64,000 nucleotides of DNA from Neostapfia colusana. Lineage: Eukaryota > Streptophyta > Magnoliopsida > Poales > Poaceae. Below the pieces are notes generated by a model. That model ran no database searches, had not been told where the DNA came from, and saw nothing but the letters and a program-made list of their open reading frames with translations. Made by a program: the position numbers and the translations under genes. Positions 54,580 to 64,000 of this stretch are shown piece by piece. The number at the start of each line of letters is the position of its first letter. The stretch's first letter is position 1. The DNA lies in contig JASWHV010000012.1 of the NCBI GenBank assembly GCA_030760725.1, forward strand, positions 40,827,652 to 40,891,651. Direction: 5' to 3'.

Positions 54580-57500
54580 ACGACGGTCAAAAACCGTCGT
54601 CAAGAAGCACAATGAACCGAGTGGTGTCCCACTTCATATTGACAATGAACTCAACGTCAATGAAGCAACTGAACCGAGAAGCAACATTATATCTGCGGGT
54701 TCAGTTCCAAAGAGTGATCTTGGACAGCAAAGAAAAGACATATCCAATGTGGGAACTGTTAATTATGTGTCAGTCGATGATCTGCCAAAGGGAGGACCTG
54801 TTCTTGCAGGCAGGTTCACATTAAATGACAAGCCGGTTGTCATTCTCTTTGACTCTGATGCAACACATAACTTCATTAGCAGGGCGACGGTGATCTGGGA
54901 TCAGATCTCCACAATTATCACAAAAGGTTCTTACCTTATTCATTCACGAGGTGGAGACATATCGATTAATGAAGTCATTTCTCGAGCACCACTTTGTTTG
55001 GGTGGAAAAATTTATCCTACCACCCTCATTATTCTCGAAGACCAAGGAATCAATGCCATATTAGGAATATCATGGTTGACCTTCCATAAGGCTGTTCTGG
55101 ACATCGAGAACAGAAGGGTTCACTTGGACTCTCCACTTCACGGGCGTCAAACATTGTATCTCGGCAAAGCAGTTTCCAAAGACCCGGAAGTATGTAATGC
55201 CGAGGCTTGCAAGTTAGAAGACATTCCGGTAGTCCGTGAATATCCTGACGTGTTTCCCGAAGATCTTCCAGGCTTACCACCCGAAGCGAGGTGGAATTCA
55301 AAATAGAGTTGATACAGGGAACCACACCGATCTCTCGGAGACCATACAAAATGGCTCCAAATGAATTAGCTGAACTGAAGGAGAAACTCAAAGATATGAT
55401 GGACAAGGGGTTTATTCGTCCAAGTTCATCACCATGGGGTTGACCGGCTTTATTTGTGAAGAAGAAAGATGAGACACTGAGACTATGCGTCGATTATTGT
55501 CCGTTAAATGTTGTGACGATAAAGAACAAGTATCCACTACCATGAATTGATATTCTCTTCGATCAGCTAGTGGGTGCTAAAGTTTTCTCCAAGATGGACT
55601 TAAGGTCGGGGTATCATCAAATAAAGATTCGAGCGGAGGATATCCCGAAAACAGCATTCTCGACAAGATATGGACTCTATGAGTATCTTGTCATCTCATT
55701 TGGGTTGACCAATGCTCCGGCTCACTTTATGTATCTTATGAACTCGGTGTTCATGCCAGAGCTGGATCAGTTCGTCGTGATATTCATCGACAACATCTTG
55801 GTATATTCCAAATCAGAAGAGGAACACGCTAAACATTTGCATATTGTGCTCCAACGCTTGAGAGATCACAAGCTTTATGCAAAGTTTAGTAAATGTGAAT
55901 TCTGGATCAACCAAGTGCCGTTTCTTGGACATATTATTTCAGCGGAAGGGATTGCTGTTGATCCAAACAAGATTGAACAAGTGCTGAAATGGAAGTCTCC
56001 AACATCAGTCCAAGAAGTTCGTAGCTTCCTATGTTTGGCGGGATATTATCGGAGGTTCATCCCGGGCTTCTCAAAAATCTCCAAACCTATGACAGAGCTA
56101 CTGAAAAAGGGCATCAAATATGATTGGAGCAAGCCATGTGAGGAAGCTTTTCAAGCATTGGTGAAACACCTCACAACAGCCCCGGTTTTAGCTCAACCGG
56201 ATACAACCAAGCCCTTTGATGTTTATTGTGATGCGTCCGGTATCAGACTTGGTTGTGTGCTCATGCAAGGAGGATGCGTGGTCGCATATGGATCATGGCA
56301 ATTACAGAATCATGAGCAACATTATCCAACTCATGATCTCGAGCTTGCTTCCGTGGTATTAGCTTTGAAGATGTGGAGACATTACCTATTGGGAAATCTG
56401 GTTCATCTCTACACCGACCACAAAAGTTTGAAGTACATATTCACTCAAAAAGAGTTGAATATGCGACAGCGGCGATGGTTGGAGCTGATCAAGGACTATG
56501 AGATTGAAATTCATTATCATCCGGGCAAGGCAAATGTGGTTGCAGATGCACTCAGCCGGAAATCACATATTCATAACCTGACCATTACGCTGATAGAAGA
56601 GGAAGAACCGAGTCTCTACTTGGTTCCATATGGAGCTCTACATAACCTAGCTCTCATACGCACAATAAGAGAGGAGGTTATGAAAGCTCAAAAGCCAGAC
56701 AAGGGCATGGCTCATATCAAAAGGAGGTTGAAGAACGGGGAGATGAAATGTTTCCGATTAGATGATGAAGATACCTTATGGTTCAAGGACCGGATAGTCG
56801 TACCCCGTGATATGAGGCTGCGGAAGAAAATTTTGGATGAGGCTCACTTATCCAAATTTTCTATTCATCCAGACAGCAATAAAATGTACCAAGACCTCCA
56901 GAAGAAGTTTTGGTGGACACGTATGAAACGTGAAGTTGCAAAATACGTTTCAGAATGTGATACGTGTCGAAGAGTTAAGGCCGACCACGTGAAGAAGTCG
57001 GGCCTGTTGCAACCACTACAAATACCGGCATGGAAGTGGGAAGACTTGAGTATGGATTTCATCGTCGGGTTGCCGATGACCTCCGACCACCATGATTCAA
57101 TTTGGGTAATCGTTGACCAATTAACCAAATCAGCACGTTTCATTCCGGTACATACCAAATACAGTGCCAAGCAGTATGCGGAGTTATACATAGCATGAAT
57201 CTTATGCTTACACGGAGTTCCCCGTACTATTGTGTCCGACAAAGGACAGCTGTTTGTAGCCCGTTTCTGGGAACAGCTACACGCATCCTTGGGAACCAAA
57301 TTGATTCGAAGCTCCGCGTATAACCCTCAAACCGATGGGCAAATTGAGAGGGTGAATCAAATCGTTGAAGATATGCTAAGGGCGTGTGCCATCCACCACG
57401 GTAAGAGCTGGGATGATCACTTACCGTTGGCGGAGTTCTCGTATAACAACGGTTATCAAACGAGCATAAAAATGGCACCTTGTGAAGCCCTCTACGGCCG

Positions 57501-58101
57501 GAAGTGCCGCACCCCTTTGAACTCATGTGAATCCGGCGAGAGAGTTATTTATGGGATTGATCTCGTAAATGAAGCAGAAGAGAGGGTAAGGCTTATTCAA
57601 GCAAATCTTAAAGCCGCCTAGTCCAGACAAAAGAGCTATGCGGATAAGAGACATCGTCGTCTGAACTTTCAAGTTGGAGACCACGTATACCTGTGCGTAT
57701 CTCCTATGAAGGACTTTCACCGATTCGGAGTGAAAGAAAAATTAGCTCCGCGTTTTATCGGTCCCTTCATCATCATTGAAAGATGTGAAACCGTGGCATA
57801 CCATTTGGAGTTACCGGAAGCCTTAGACGGAGTTCATAACGTCTTCCACATCTCTCAGTTGCGGAAGTGTTTGAAAGTTCCAACGGAGATTCTCATGGAA
57901 CGCATAGCATATTTGAATCCGGACCTCACTTATGTTGAGCATCCAACCCGGATAATTGATGAAAAGACTTGCGAGACCAGAAACCGGACGCTGCAATTTT
58001 TCAAGGTGCTATGGGAAAATCATACGTCCGATGAAGCTACATGGGAAAGCGAGGAATATTTACAACGCAATCATCCGGAGTTGTTAGAGGCTTATGTTTG
58101 A
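54580..58101 (+). pseudogene. Protease and pol of element E (broken)
   Basis: Protease (54780-55280) has DSDA in place of DSGA. A one-base loss near 55290 shifts the frame into reverse transcriptase. Stops: TGA 55441, TGA 55543 (Arg in relatives), TGA 57196 (Arg) and TAG 57619 (Gln); at least three are C to T changes. The reverse transcriptase active site reads FIDNILVYS, losing a catalytic Asp. RNase H has VYCDASGIRLGC; integrase has HPDSNKMYQ with CDTCRRVK, then MDFIVGLP, VSDKGQLF and TDGQIERVNQIVED. The C-terminal part has FIGPFIIIERC and a chromodomain-like segment, VLWENHTSDEATWESEEYL. The end at 58101 is 68 bases before the LTR. Confidence 0.93.
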
Positions 58102-58133
58102 TAGTTGTCCTCCCCAAGTTGTTCTTAATCATG

Positions 58134-58169
58134 AATCTCGGGACGAGATTCTTTTTAAGGCGGGAGGAA
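58134..58169 (+). promoter_or_regulatory. Pre-PPT palindrome and polypurine tract of E
   Basis: AATCTC-GGGAC-GAGATT (58134-58150), then CTTTTTAAGGCGGGAGGAA. The purine tract is interrupted by one C. Confidence 0.7.
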
Positions 58170-61100
58170 TGTAAAAGTCCCAAAACTTGTAAATGGAAAA
58201 CTTTAGTGATGAATAAAGTTGAGTTTAAATCCAAAAAATGGGACTTGCAAAAACATTTGTTAATCATGTAATTGTTGGCATATGCAAGAGGACTTTAAAT
58301 TCAGTTTGAACTAAATGGTTCACTTCAAGGAAAAGGAGGCCATGTACAAAAAGGAAATTCAATCTGTTGGTGCAAAGTTTGTGTTTGCAGCAACCAAATG
58401 TAAAAGTTGACTCCATATTTGAAATCATCAGCTCCAAATTTGTGGGAATACAAATTTTTACCACATCTAGAAGGGTTTTGGCTAAGATTTTGCTATAGAA
58501 CATATAAGGGCATTTGAATTCAAATTCAAATTCAAATTTGGAAGAAGGTTGGCCACATGTCCAAATGAGTTCTAAAAATTTAGCTGTCCATATTTGAATT
58601 GGTCACCTGCCAAATTTGGAAGATCTTTTGGGGGGAGCAGGGATGGACCCCACTTGCCATTGAGCCAAATAGACTTGCTCCCTAAGTCTCATCTACCTGT
58701 TCACTGAGGCCCAACTGTCTGTGAGATGAGCCACAGGCTCTGTTTTGCCTCTCCTGAGCGCTTGACAGCAGCTGTGCCGCGGCACCAGCGCACATACGCC
58801 CGATGTTTCTGCCGAGCACCGGTCGAACCGCCTCAGTGGCCGATATTATCTCACAGACGGCCACATCGCTTGGAAACCCCTCACACACACACACACTCTC
58901 TCTCTCCTGTGTTTGCCTCCCGTGGGCACAATTTCTTCCGCCGCTACTGCACTCCCTCGGAGCAACGGCGCCAGGATGCCTCGGCAGTTTTCACGACGAT
59001 CGGAGCCTCCACACGATGTCGCCGGGTCCTCCTCGAGGTGTTTGGCACAAGAACCCGACGTTTCTTCCACTGGAACTCGGCACCGAGCTCTGTTTGTCCA
59101 TCGACGCCACTGTGAGCCGCCAGCCAGAAGATCACGTCGCCGGCTCACCACAGTCCTTCTCCCACCGAGATGCAAAAGCAAAAAGGTTTGCCTATACCTC
59201 TCCTCGCTTCACAGCAACCCTGGCAGCCTGGCACAAGCCGTGCTCGCTGGAATTTGGTTTTTCCTGCAGACATACGATATGAACCGTGAGTAGGAAATCG
59301 GGAAATTAGAACGACACAGTGCACCACTCATCACCAGACTTAGAAACCCAGTTGTAGACGTTCGTGCGAGCACGTGGGATCAAGAACTAGGAAGAACCGT
59401 CGAGGAAACCTTCGGTTCTTCAAGTTTTTTGAATTTTCACCGAAATCGACTTAGGTCGCATGGTGAACACCTAGTTGCCGATGTTTCTCGCGAGATCAGA
59501 GCCTTGGACGTTGCTCCCTAGGTCGTGGCGATGCAGTAGGAGCTAACCGAAGCAAGGTTGGAGCATTACAGCGTCTCCACGACGTCGCCGGAGATACCGC
59601 AGCCACTGACGCCGTCGCGCCTAGGGTTCCGGCCATCTTCGATCCGAGATAAGACCGGCAACGTGTTCCTCGCACGAGAATACATCGGGGCGGTGAAAAT
59701 CAGCGAGTTCCGAGCACGGGAGCCCCCTCCCGGCGAGAGCTCCGGCGAGCTCGGCGGCGCGGGAGCGCGGGTGGCACGAGGTAGACCAAGCCGGGGCTGG
59801 CCCACGTGTCAGCGTCGGTAGCCGGCGAGTGGGATTTTCTGTTGCACCGGATTAGTTTGCGACTGTGCAGGGAGAACTCTATAGCCCCGTGTGCTGGCGC
59901 ATCAGAAGGCGCCACGTCACCCCCGGACCCGCTGTCAGACTTTTAAACTTTTCCCCGGTTTATTTTACATACCCGATTTGATTCAAACTTTGGGAGACTT
60001 GTTTTAGGAGCTCCAAATTTACTGTTTCAAATTGGGTTCGATTCAGATTGAAAAACTCTATCCAAATATGCAACCCAATTTGTATGACAATTATTAAATA
60101 ATTCTGGAAAATTCTTTAAATCTTTTCAGCAAAAGAATTTTAGAGGGAGTTTGGTTCATCCACAAATCCCCAAATTTTTCCATAATATTCTTTAGGATGT
60201 TAGGAAACTCATGTAAAAGTTTCAGCTCATTTGGAGTTAATTTAGTTAGGGTGATTCTGATTTCAAATTTCTGTGTTCAAATGAATACAGAAACAATTTC
60301 AGAGAATTTCCAAAACTTGGAAATTCAGTTCTGGGGAGTCCTTAGCCCCAAAATTTCTACGAAAATTCATGCATTCTCCCTGAGCTATGTATGAAATTGT
60401 AGTTCACTTTAAATTGCATGATAATGCAAATTTATCCAGAATTAATTCCTTTTTGCCTAAATGCTTAGGGAATTGTTCTGAGTGATCTACTCAGTGAAAA
60501 ATTCTAAATTTTGGTCCAGATAACTTTCTTGTGACAAGGAACTCACAGGAAACTTTCCAGCTCCATTGGAGCCCTGGATAAGTAAGGTTCTGTTCAACTT
60601 CATTAGGTGATCACCACCCAAGTGATGAACCCACTTATCAGTTGATCATAGTACTTCAACCCAAACCCAAACCACTAGCACCAGTGTCATTTTAAATTCT
60701 TAAACAGAGTTCCAGTTTTAAACTTGTCTTTGGAACTTGTTAGCAAAAGATTTACAATTAAACATATATGCATATTCATAACGTGTAGTGATTAAACGTG
60801 GAAAAGTGAAGCTTGGATCAAGGAGCAAGAAGGCAGTGATTAAGCTTCAAGACATCAGCAACTAACTTCACAATTATCTGACTTTAGTCACCTGCAAAAT
60901 CAAGGCAAGCTCCGGTTTGCATTTAAGTTGTTTTATAAATTTTTCATTTGTTCACTACTATGGGTCAAAGTTTGTATGTGCATTAGGTCAAGGATGTTTT
61001 ACACTCCACTTGCATAATAAAAAATTAACCCTGAGGTCAAGGGTAGAAAGGTGTCATCGCTGTAGAATAAGGCCATGCTAAATAGGCCAGGACATCCGGT

Positions 61101-62308
61101 AGAAGATGAGTAGTTGGAATCTACTCGCGAGCTATAGTTAGGGATTACATAAGTGTGGTTGGAAAAGAGGCAAACTAAAGTTTACATTTCTAAAGATGAG
61201 ACCAGGCAGGAGGGTTAGGCAGCGACAAGACGAGGTCTTGGTCGAGTAGCTCTGCCTGTGTCGGTTAAGGACCGATGCATGTGCCGCATCCAGGAGCAAG
61301 TATTGAGTTGTGTACCGGATGCTTACTGCTATATGGGACCCAGGAAACCGATGTACCAGGTTAACTGGATTGTAGAGGCATACCACATCGTATCGTTAGA
61401 TCTATGAGCCCGAGAAGGCGCGACCGGTTCTACAGTCGAGTGTCCTGCGAAATGTTGTAACATACGACGTAATGAAGGATGCCAGATTTGGGTCTTCATA
61501 GGCGGGCGTATGTGTCAAGCTATCCGGGCAGTGTTTGATTGGAATCACCGTCCCTCGCGGTTATTGAGTACCGCTTGCTCCCATGTTGTGACGTAGTAAT
61601 CAACTTGTGTGGAAACAGTTTGCAAGGTTTTAATTGCTGCTATGATTATTGTAAATTGCATGAAAACCCTGTTTGAAGTAGAGATAGAGCAAACTAAAGT
61701 TATTTTCCACCTTGGGACAAGTAACATTGGAATGAAGTGTTTCTTGTTTGATTGTGGAGTTCCAATGTTGCTGGGCAGGTCACTACTATTATGGCTAAAA
61801 TATGAAAGTTAAGGATGAACTTGTAGGCGAGTCTTTTCGCAACTTATATGTTTAGATCTTAAGTTACTTTCATGTAGAGTTGCATGTCTTAGGAGAGACG
61901 GTTAAGTTTTGTTGAGCCTTTGTGCTCACTCTTGCTATATGAGTGGTTTTGCAGGTTAATATCGACGCATATAAAGAAGGTTGTCCGGTGAGACTCGGAG
62001 ACTTCTGAGTCCTGTTACACATGGAGGACCTAGCCGATGCCATGTCTTTGTGTTGCTAGCGAGGGGAGTCCACGGGCTGGACCTCTTCTCAGGTGCTCGC
62101 TAGTTATTCGACGTGAGCTGTTTATAGACTTTCGCTGTAGCTATTTTATGTAAAATATTTACAAAGAACAATTGTAAGCTTCCGCTTTTGATTTATGTAA
62201 TACAATGTTCCTTATATGTGTGCTGTTGGGTGCCGCATAATACGGCACCACCCAATGCGATTCCCAGGCGAGGAGGCATGGCCCCGTGATTGGGACCGGG
62301 CCATCTCA
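58170..62308 (+). mobile_element. 3' LTR of element E (complete)
   Basis: 4,139 bp from TGTAAAAGTCCC to CCATCTCA. It supplies the first about 1.14 kb missing from the 5' copy, including a CACACA/TCTCTC run (about 58884-58910) and GC-rich leader-like sequence ending in a donor-like ACC|GTGAGTAGG (about 59287). The rest is collinear with 48840-51854 with small indels. No host gene is recognised in the open frames of the GC-rich part. The LTR end abuts the terminus of a reverse-oriented LTR at 62309. Confidence 0.88.
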
Positions 62309-63556
62309 TGGGTGATACCGTGTGATGCTGACCCAACAGGACACATCCGAAAAACACACATACACAACAATATATGTCTTTTATAAATAATATTGTCTCA
62401 TTTTACAAATAGTGTACAACGTACATTGCAGCGGAAGATAAGAATAGTCTCACGGACTATAGCCTACGCTAAGCAAACTGAAGCCATCCTGCCCGCGGAT
62501 GCTTCACACTAGCACCACATCAAACCACGGCGGCGTGCAGGGTTCCAAGAGAGACTCACGCCCCTCATTGGGTGCTGCTCCGCTCGGCTCTCCCTTCCTC
62601 CCTAATGTTGCCTTATGCAACGTTACCTGCAAAACAATGGATCAACAAACCTTGAGCTTATTCTCAGCAAGACTTAACCGAAAACCTACACATGGAACTC
62701 TAATGCTGAAAATAGAGGGCTGAATAGAGAAGTTTGCATAAACGATGAACTTGAGCTAATGGAGAGTCCTTACTTCAAGTTTTTAGCAAATTCTGTAACC
62801 CTCGCACAATTTTCATCAAGACTCCACAATCAAACAAGAAACGCTTCATCTTGATACCACTTGCCCGAGGAGAAAGTAAATTTAGTGAGCTACCCTAGAC
62901 CCATACATACCTTGCGCCATCAACGCTGAGACTATATAATCAAATAAGAAACGCTTTGTCCCGACGCTACTAGCCCAAGGTAGAAAGTAAATTTAGTGAA
63001 GGTATTTCTCATCCCTCATCTCCAATATGAGGATTAATCACGAAGCACTTTTCTTTTTCCCAGTTTATTACTACGTCATGACGCAGAGAACAAGTATGCT
63101 CACTACCGCTAGCGACGGTGATTCGAATCAAAAGCACCCGGCTAACACGACACATACGCCCGTCCGAAACCGGTGATCATCCAATCCCCTCAACGTCGTA
63201 CGTGGCAACCTTTCACACGACACCGAACTGTCGAACCGGTCCCACCAACGTGGAGTAAGTCTCCCTATGGAAAAAACCTCGTAGAGCCGACTTCTCTCTC
63301 CTTTCAGCATCTGCATAAGACGGTGGGGATTGCCTCAATACCAAGGTTAACATGTTACATCGGTTTCCTAGGTACCATATAGCCAGTATGCATCCGGTAC
63401 ACAACTCAAACTTGTCCAGCAGGGCCGCACACGAGAATGGGCCTTAATCAACTCAGATAGAGACTAGGTTCACAGGACCACATCCTTGAGCCTTCCATAC
63501 ATACTGCCCGGTCTCCATTTCCCAATTAAGTGGATCAATTCCCAACTCTTCCTATG
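62309..63556 (-). mobile_element. Minus-strand gypsy LTR fragment, family F
   Basis: The 3' third of a long LTR on the minus strand, ending in ATCACCCA at 62309. Read in reverse it contains the acceptor-like GTTTTGCAGGTAACG (about 62622-62636), hairpin 2 (62653-62666), GATTCGAATCACCGTCGC with hairpin 1 (63105-63119), and the GACCGGTTCGACAGTTCG module. Its order matches the E LTR (50700-51780) but similarity is only partial, so it is a separate family. The 5' part is cut by the copia LTR at 63557. Short open frames here have no coding support. Confidence 0.75.
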
Positions 63557-64000
63557 TGAGACCTAGTGCAGAATATATTGGCTTTGACGATAAAAGTTTT
63601 GAATACTACCAAAACACCTTTTTAACAAGGTCCGACTCTAGGTCCGAGCTCCTGCAAGGTCCGACGATAGGTCCGACATGTTTTGGGTAGCTCTGGCAAG
63701 GTCCGACATAAGGTCCGACTTGCTTTGTCTAGGTCTGACTTATTTTGGCTAGGTCCGACTTGTTTTTGCTAGGTCCGACTAGCTTTGGTAAGTTCCGTGC
63801 TAGATCTGACTAAGCATTGGTAAGCTCCAGCGCTGGGTCCGACTAGCTTTGGTAAGCTCCAGTTCAAGGTCCGGTTAGTTTGGTAAGGTTCGGAGCTTGA
63901 TTGCAATGGTTCTGCTTTTAACTTGCAATGTTTCGAACTTGCTTTACTCTTATGGAAAGTTTGCTTAGTATTATTTTACTAAGTTTTTGGTGTGTTTTGG
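63557..64000 (+). mobile_element. Copia LTR, plus orientation, cut by the window edge
   Basis: It starts TGAGACCTAGTGCAG and matches the reverse complement of the left copia LTR (1514-2269), including GACGATAAAAGTTTTGAA and the GGTCCGAC repeat cluster (about 63628-63895, roughly a dozen degenerate units). The window ends inside the LTR. The five bases before it, CTATG, would be the left target duplication. Confidence 0.85.

Larger units (their letters stand above)
48840..62308 (+). mobile_element. Chromoviral Ty3/gypsy element E
   Basis: A 5' LTR lacking its first about 1.14 kb (48840-51854), an interior (51855-58169) and a complete 3' LTR (58170-62308, 4,139 bp). It has gag and pol but no orf0. 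Protease and reverse transcriptase active sites are both mutated, and six in-frame stops and frameshifts are present, so it is dead. The LTR shares modules with A and C. No target duplication can be read, because the left end is truncated. Confidence 0.88.

Noticed and set aside
58682..59327. Overlapping open frames in the E 3' LTR as a captured host gene
   Set aside because: Several frames on both strands are open at once, which points to composition. No recognisable protein motif, and the 5' LTR copy lacks the region.
63628..63895. DRE/CRT stress-response elements in the copia LTR
   Set aside because: The repeated core is TCCGAC, not the (A/G)CCGAC of that class. Resemblance only.

Overview
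This window looks like gene-poor, repeat-filled DNA from a plant nuclear genome, most likely a grass. The reasons are GC-rich LTR leaders of the grass type, chromodomain Ty3/gypsy elements with very long LTRs, a Cassandra element whose LTRs carry 5S rRNA sequence, and an Au-type SINE. I found no host protein gene, tRNA gene or CRISPR array. Nearly every base can be assigned to nested or recombined LTR retrotransposons. Family letters (A, C, D, E, F, G, H) are my own labels.

Layout. 1-2269: a minus-strand Ty1/copia element (gag, primer site, LTR at 1514-2269) inserted in an old minus-strand gypsy gag (family H, to 3569). 3777-4176: a perfect 100-copy TATG microsatellite. 4186-5410: the 3' end, LTR and leader of gypsy family G. 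5411-19337: element A, with LTRs of about 4.7 kb, a decayed interior lacking most of integrase, and an Au-type SINE in its 3' LTR. 19338-21785 and 31682-31697: an LTR of family C, split by element D (21791-31681, target duplication CCGTG). D is the youngest and best preserved element: an intact upstream ORF (orf0) and a gag-pol with one stop codon, but a 3' LTR missing about 2.7 kb. 31703-47119: a tandem LTR-interior-LTR-interior array of family C, with two orf0 copies, one full-length but broken gag-pol and one partial gag. 47128-47928: a Cassandra TRIM at a recombination junction. 47929-48839: a second G fragment. 48840-62308: element E, with decayed gag and pol between a truncated 5' LTR and a full 3' LTR. 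62309-63556: a minus-strand LTR fragment (family F). 63557-64000: the start of a plus-strand copia LTR of the same family as the left one.

How the parts work together. A, C, D and E look like chromoviral Ty3/gypsy elements, probably of the Tekay/Del lineage. Gag would form the particle; protease, reverse transcriptase, RNase H and integrase with a C-terminal chromodomain would copy and insert the element. All use a primer site matching initiator Met-tRNA. C and D carry an extra ORF before gag that encodes a coiled-coil, acidic protein.

The most interesting signals are architectural. (1) Every surviving orf0 and gag ATG in C, D and E lies 0-1 nt after a strong 3' splice acceptor, which suggests that splicing chooses which ORF is translated. 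(2) The long LTRs of C and D contain a short acidic split ORF whose halves join in phase across a candidate GC-AG intron. (3) Several hairpins in the LTRs and leaders keep their stems, and in one case an invariant loop, across families by compensatory changes. These are readings from sequence alone; RNA data would decide them.
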